From Abyssibacter sp036156195 (GTDB lineage Bacteria; Pseudomonadota; Gammaproteobacteria; Nevskiales; OUC007): DNA of 64,000 nt. Both the position numbers and the translations under genes were made by a program. Below are positions 61,221 through 64,000 of this stretch, in pieces. The notes beneath the pieces were generated by a model that was not told the origin of the DNA, did not search any database, and saw only the letters and a list, made by a program, of their open reading frames with translations. Each line of letters opens with the position of its first letter. Position 1 is the stretch's first letter. Location: the NCBI GenBank assembly GCA_036156195.1, contig JAYZUZ010000011.1:124001-188000 (forward strand). The letters are read 5' to 3'.

Positions 61221-62566
61221 TAGCCAGCCTCCCCTGTCACCAGCGCCTGGACCAGGCGTTCCATCCGGGCACCCCGCGAACCCTTGACCAGCAGACAGAC
61301 GTCGCTACCGATCTCACTGCTCACCTGCGCGCAGAGCTGCTCCATCGAGTCGGCCAAGACCGCGCCGTCGCCGAAGCCCTCGGCGGCATGCGTGGCAAGG
61401 TCGCCCAGTGCAAACAGGCGCTGAACCCCGGCAGCCCGTGCCTGCCGGCCGGCCTCGACATGTGCCGCAACGGCATCGGTACCCAGTTCGTTCATATTCC
61501 CCAGCGCAAGCCAGCGCTTGCCGTCTGCGTTTGCCAACACGTCCAGCGCTGCTTTCAGCGACGCGGGATTGGCGTTGTAGGTGTCATCGAGAATGGCCGC
61601 GCCAACCTGCGCGCGACGGGGCGTCAGCCGGCCGGGTGCGGGCTCCAGCCTCTCCAGACCAGCAGCAATGTCCGATATGTCGATGCCCAGTGCATGTGCC
61701 GCAGCGGCGGCCGCCAGGGCATTCATGACGTTGTGACGCCCCGACACAGGCAGACGCAGCGCCTGTGTGACACCCCCAACATGCAGCGTGAAACCGCTGT
61801 CCAGAGGCGACAGGTCCAGCGAAGAGGCTGTCACCTCTGCCGCTTGTTCAAGACCGAAGCGCAGCTGCGCGTGATCCGCTGCCATGTGCGCCCAACGCTC
61901 GGCGTAGGGGTCATCGGCATTGATCACGGCCGTGCCGCCCGGCCGCAGACCGCTGTAGATCTCGCCCTTGGTCCGGGCCACACCGTCCAGCCCTCCGAAA
62001 CCCGCCAGATGCGCGGCAGCCGCATGGGTCACGACGGCGACCTGCGGCCTGGCGATACCCACCAGCTCTGCAATATCGCCTGGCTTGCTTGCGCCCATCT
62101 CCAAGACCGCGAAACGGTGATCCGCCGTCAGTCGCATTAACGTCAGTGGCAAACCGATCTGGTTGTTCAGGTTGCCCGCTGTGGCCAGGGTCGGGCCCAC
62201 ACCGCCCAGAATCGCCGCCAGCATTTGCTTGACGGTGGTCTTGCCATTACTGCCCGTGACAGCCACCACGGATGTGTCAAAGCCCAGAAGCCACTGCCTG
62301 GCCATTTGCTGCAGCGCGACCAGTGTGTCGTCCACCTCGATCTGGGGCAGCGCACTGTCACAGCGCTCGGCCACAAGTGCACCCGCAGCACCGAGCGCAG
62401 CGGCCCGGCGCACAAAGCTGTGCCCGTCGAACCGGTCTCCTCGGAGTGCAACATAGAGCGCGCCGCCCTGCAGATTGCGAGTGTCCTGAGTCACGGATGC
62501 AAACGGCACGGCGTCGCCGATCAGGCGGCCACCGACGGCACGGGCAACCCATTCAAGCGTCGCCAT
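61220..62566 (-). CDS. murF: UDP-MurNAc-tripeptide--D-alanyl-D-alanine ligase
   Basis: A 448-residue Mur ligase that adds D-Ala-D-Ala to UDP-MurNAc-tripeptide. The ATP loop is VTGSNGKTTVKQMLAAIL, followed by LEMGASKPGDIAELV and the C-terminal DDTYNANPASLKAAL. The start is 14 bases inside murE, so translation is coupled. MATLEWVARAVGGRL is the usual N-terminus. Confidence 0.97.
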   Translation of the reverse strand: MATLEWVARAVGGRLIGDAVPFASVTQDTRNLQGGALYVALRGDRFDGHSFVRRAAALGAAGALVAERCDSALPQIEVDDTLVALQQMARQWLLGFDTSVVAVTGSNGKTTVKQMLAAILGGVGPTLATAGNLNNQIGLPLTLMRLTADHRFAVLEMGASKPGDIAELVGIARPQVAVVTHAAAAHLAGFGGLDGVARTKGEIYSGLRPGGTAVINADDPYAERWAHMAADHAQLRFGLEQAAEVTASSLDLSPLDSGFTLHVGGVTQALRLPVSGRHNVMNALAAAAAAHALGIDISDIAAGLERLEPAPGRLTPRRAQVGAAILDDTYNANPASLKAALDVLANADGKRWLALGNMNELGTDAVAAHVEAGRQARAAGVQRLFALGDLATHAAEGFGDGAVLADSMEQLCAQVSSEIGSDVCLLVKGSRGARMERLVQALVTGEAG

Positions 62567-64000
62567 GGTCGACTCCCCCGTTGCGCAGGTTGCCCAGCAC
62601 CGTGGCTACAACGCCCCGGTCGGAAAAGGGTCGACGCTCCGTGCCGATGATTTGTTCGGTTTCGTGCCCTTTGCCGGCAATCAGCACGACATCGCCGGCA
62701 CGCGCCTGCTCTATGGCGCTGCGAATGGCGATTTCACGATCATGTTCCACTCGGACATGCCGCCGATCACCCATGCCCTGCAGAATCGACGCGACGATGT
62801 CGAAGGGTGATTCGCTGCGTGGATTGTCATCGGTGACCACCACGGCGTCCGCCAGGCGCGCAGCCGCACTGCCCATCAGCTGCCGCTTGCCGGTATCCCG
62901 GTCACCACCACAGCCGAAGACACAAATCAGGCGCCCCGCGCAATGCGGCCGCAGAGATTCCAGCGCATGCGCAAGGGCCTGTGGCGTATGTGCGTAGTCG
63001 ACCACGGCCAATGGTGCACCCGGCGCCGAGAACCCCTCCATGCGGCCCGGCACCGTGCCGAGCCTGCCGAGGACATCGGCGATTTGTTCCATCGCATAGC
63101 CGCGGTGTTCGAGTACCGCCGCCACGGCCAACAGGTTGTAAATGTTGAAGCGCCCCAACAATCCACTCTGCACCACCCGTGACCCCCTAGGCGTCTGCAG
63201 CCGGAACTGCAGGCCCTGGGTTGCGAGCTGAACATCACGCGCAATGGCATAGCGATCTTGGCCCGGCGTGTCGCCCTCGATGCCGTAGCAGCAGACCGGC
63301 AGGTGGCCACTCAGTTCCTCGGCCCAGCACCGACCGAGGTCATCGTCCCGATTCAGGACCGCCAGGCCCAGCCCCGGAACGTCGAACAGCAACCGTTTGG
63401 CGGCTGCGTAGCGTTGGAGATCACCGTGATAATCGAGATGATCCCGCCCCACGTTGGTCAGAATCCCGACATCAAAGGCCACTCCCGCAACACGCCCTTG
63501 ATCCAGCGCATGGGACGAGGTCTCCATGACCATGGCTCGCGCGCGGTCATCGACCAGCCTCCGCATCCATCGCTGGATGCGCACGGCGTCCGGTGTTGTA
63601 TGCGTGGCCAGCTCCAGGGCATCGACGGGCCCGTACCCCAGCGTGCCGAGATAGCCGGCAGGTTCACCGAGCTTGGTGAGCGCATGCGCCAACAAATAAG
63701 CTGTCGAGGTTTTGCCGTCGGTGCCGGTAATCCCGACGCTGAACAGTTCGCGCGACGGGTGTTCGTAGTAACGAGCCGCAATCTCACCAGCATGTCGGCG
63801 TAGATGCGGCACGGGCCAGGCTGGCACCGAGACGTCTGGTGCCTCGACGCCGGGCTCCGGCTCCCACAGAACGGCTGCAGCGCCGTTGCGCAGGGCTTCG
63901 GGCAGGTAGTTGAGACCATGCGATTCGAAGCCGCTGCAGGCCAGAAAGAGGCTGCCTTCCCGAACCCTGCGGGAGTCGGTCTCTACCCCGTGGATGGCCA
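62553..64000 (-). CDS. murE: UDP-MurNAc-L-Ala-D-Glu ligase MurE, start outside window
   Basis: About 482 residues of the Mur ligase that adds the third stem residue are visible. The coding frame continues open to the right window edge: it reads through GVETDSRRVREGSLFLACSG without a start, so the first residues lie outside. GITGTDGKTSTAYLLAHAL is the ATP loop, followed by METSSHALDQGRV and LTNVGRDHLDYHG. The C-terminal DDNPRSESP motif marks a meso-diaminopimelate-adding enzyme, as expected for Gram-negative bacteria. It overlaps murF by 14 bases. Confidence 0.97.
   Translation of the reverse strand, partial: AIHGVETDSRRVREGSLFLACSGFESHGLNYLPEALRNGAAAVLWEPEPGVEAPDVSVPAWPVPHLRRHAGEIAARYYEHPSRELFSVGITGTDGKTSTAYLLAHALTKLGEPAGYLGTLGYGPVDALELATHTTPDAVRIQRWMRRLVDDRARAMVMETSSHALDQGRVAGVAFDVGILTNVGRDHLDYHGDLQRYAAAKRLLFDVPGLGLAVLNRDDDLGRCWAEELSGHLPVCCYGIEGDTPGQDRYAIARDVQLATQGLQFRLQTPRGSRVVQSGLLGRFNIYNLLAVAAVLEHRGYAMEQIADVLGRLGTVPGRMEGFSAPGAPLAVVDYAHTPQALAHALESLRPHCAGRLICVFGCGGDRDTGKRQLMGSAAARLADAVVVTDDNPRSESPFDIVASILQGMGDRRHVRVEHDREIAIRSAIEQARAGDVVLIAGKGHETEQIIGTERRPFSDRGVVATVLGNLRNGGVDHGDA

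Noticed and set aside
1..64000. tRNA, rRNA, CRISPR arrays, insertion sequences or prophage genes
   Set aside because: None seen: gaps are short, contain no cloverleaf or regularly spaced repeats, and no transposase or integrase is encoded.

Overview
The window is a gene-dense stretch (nearly every base coding) of a high-GC Gammaproteobacterium chromosome. The gene order alaS-lysC, pncC-recA-recX, pilBCD-coaE-zapD-yacG, argJ-secA-M23/dciA-lpxC and the mur/fts cluster is typical of that class; the family cannot be fixed from the sequence alone. I see no tRNA, rRNA, CRISPR array, insertion sequence or prophage. Genes are packed with TGATG/ATGA stop-start overlaps at many junctions, so most are probably translated as coupled operons.

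Layout. 1-7.0 kb: lysC (3' end cut by the window), alaS, a Sel1/TonB_C secreted protein on the other strand, recX, recA with a LexA-type palindrome at its start codon, and pncC. 7.2-13.7 kb: mutS, two small DUF genes, an ABC1/UbiB-type kinase-like protein, a DUF6918-like protein and a degenerate GGDEF protein. 13.7-20.4 kb: a six-gene operon of alpha/beta hydrolase, DUF3450, large ExbB, small ExbB, TonB2-type protein, and a TPR protein fused to a DUF1329 domain. No ExbD gene lies in this operon. 20.6-27.9 kb: panE, an active-type GGDEF cyclase, gamma-glutamyltransferase, a voltage-sensor-like membrane protein without a pore, an unknown anchored protein, rimI and a family 4 uracil-DNA glycosylase.

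27.9-36.4 kb: branched-chain amino acid and phospholipid genes. leuA has its own promoter and a structured leader. pssA is preceded by a phosphatidylserine-decarboxylase-like gene that has lost the catalytic triad, then come ilvC and ilvH. ilvB, the partner of ilvH, is on the opposite strand, followed by an lpoA-like gene. 36.4-49.9 kb: comEA, pilBCD, coaE, zapD, yacG, a Nudix/ThiE-like fusion, argJ, secA with a nested inverted repeat in front, an M23 endopeptidase, dciA and lpxC. 50.1-64.0 kb: the division and cell wall cluster ftsZ-ftsA-ftsQ-ddlB-murB-murC-murG-ftsW-murD-mraY-murF-murE, transcribed right to left, with murE cut by the window end.

The most unusual locus is the TonB operon. 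Its gene set resembles the TonB2/TtpC systems of Vibrio and relatives, but it lacks ExbD, and its terminal TPR gene has absorbed a DUF1329 domain, a family usually found as a separate secreted protein beside DUF1302 barrels. This suggests a TonB-driven envelope machine with an altered energiser and a lipid-type ligand partner; that function is inference. Other points worth checking are the decarboxylase pseudoenzyme, the pore-less voltage sensor, the GGNEF protein that keeps an RxxD site, and the secA and leuA leader structures.
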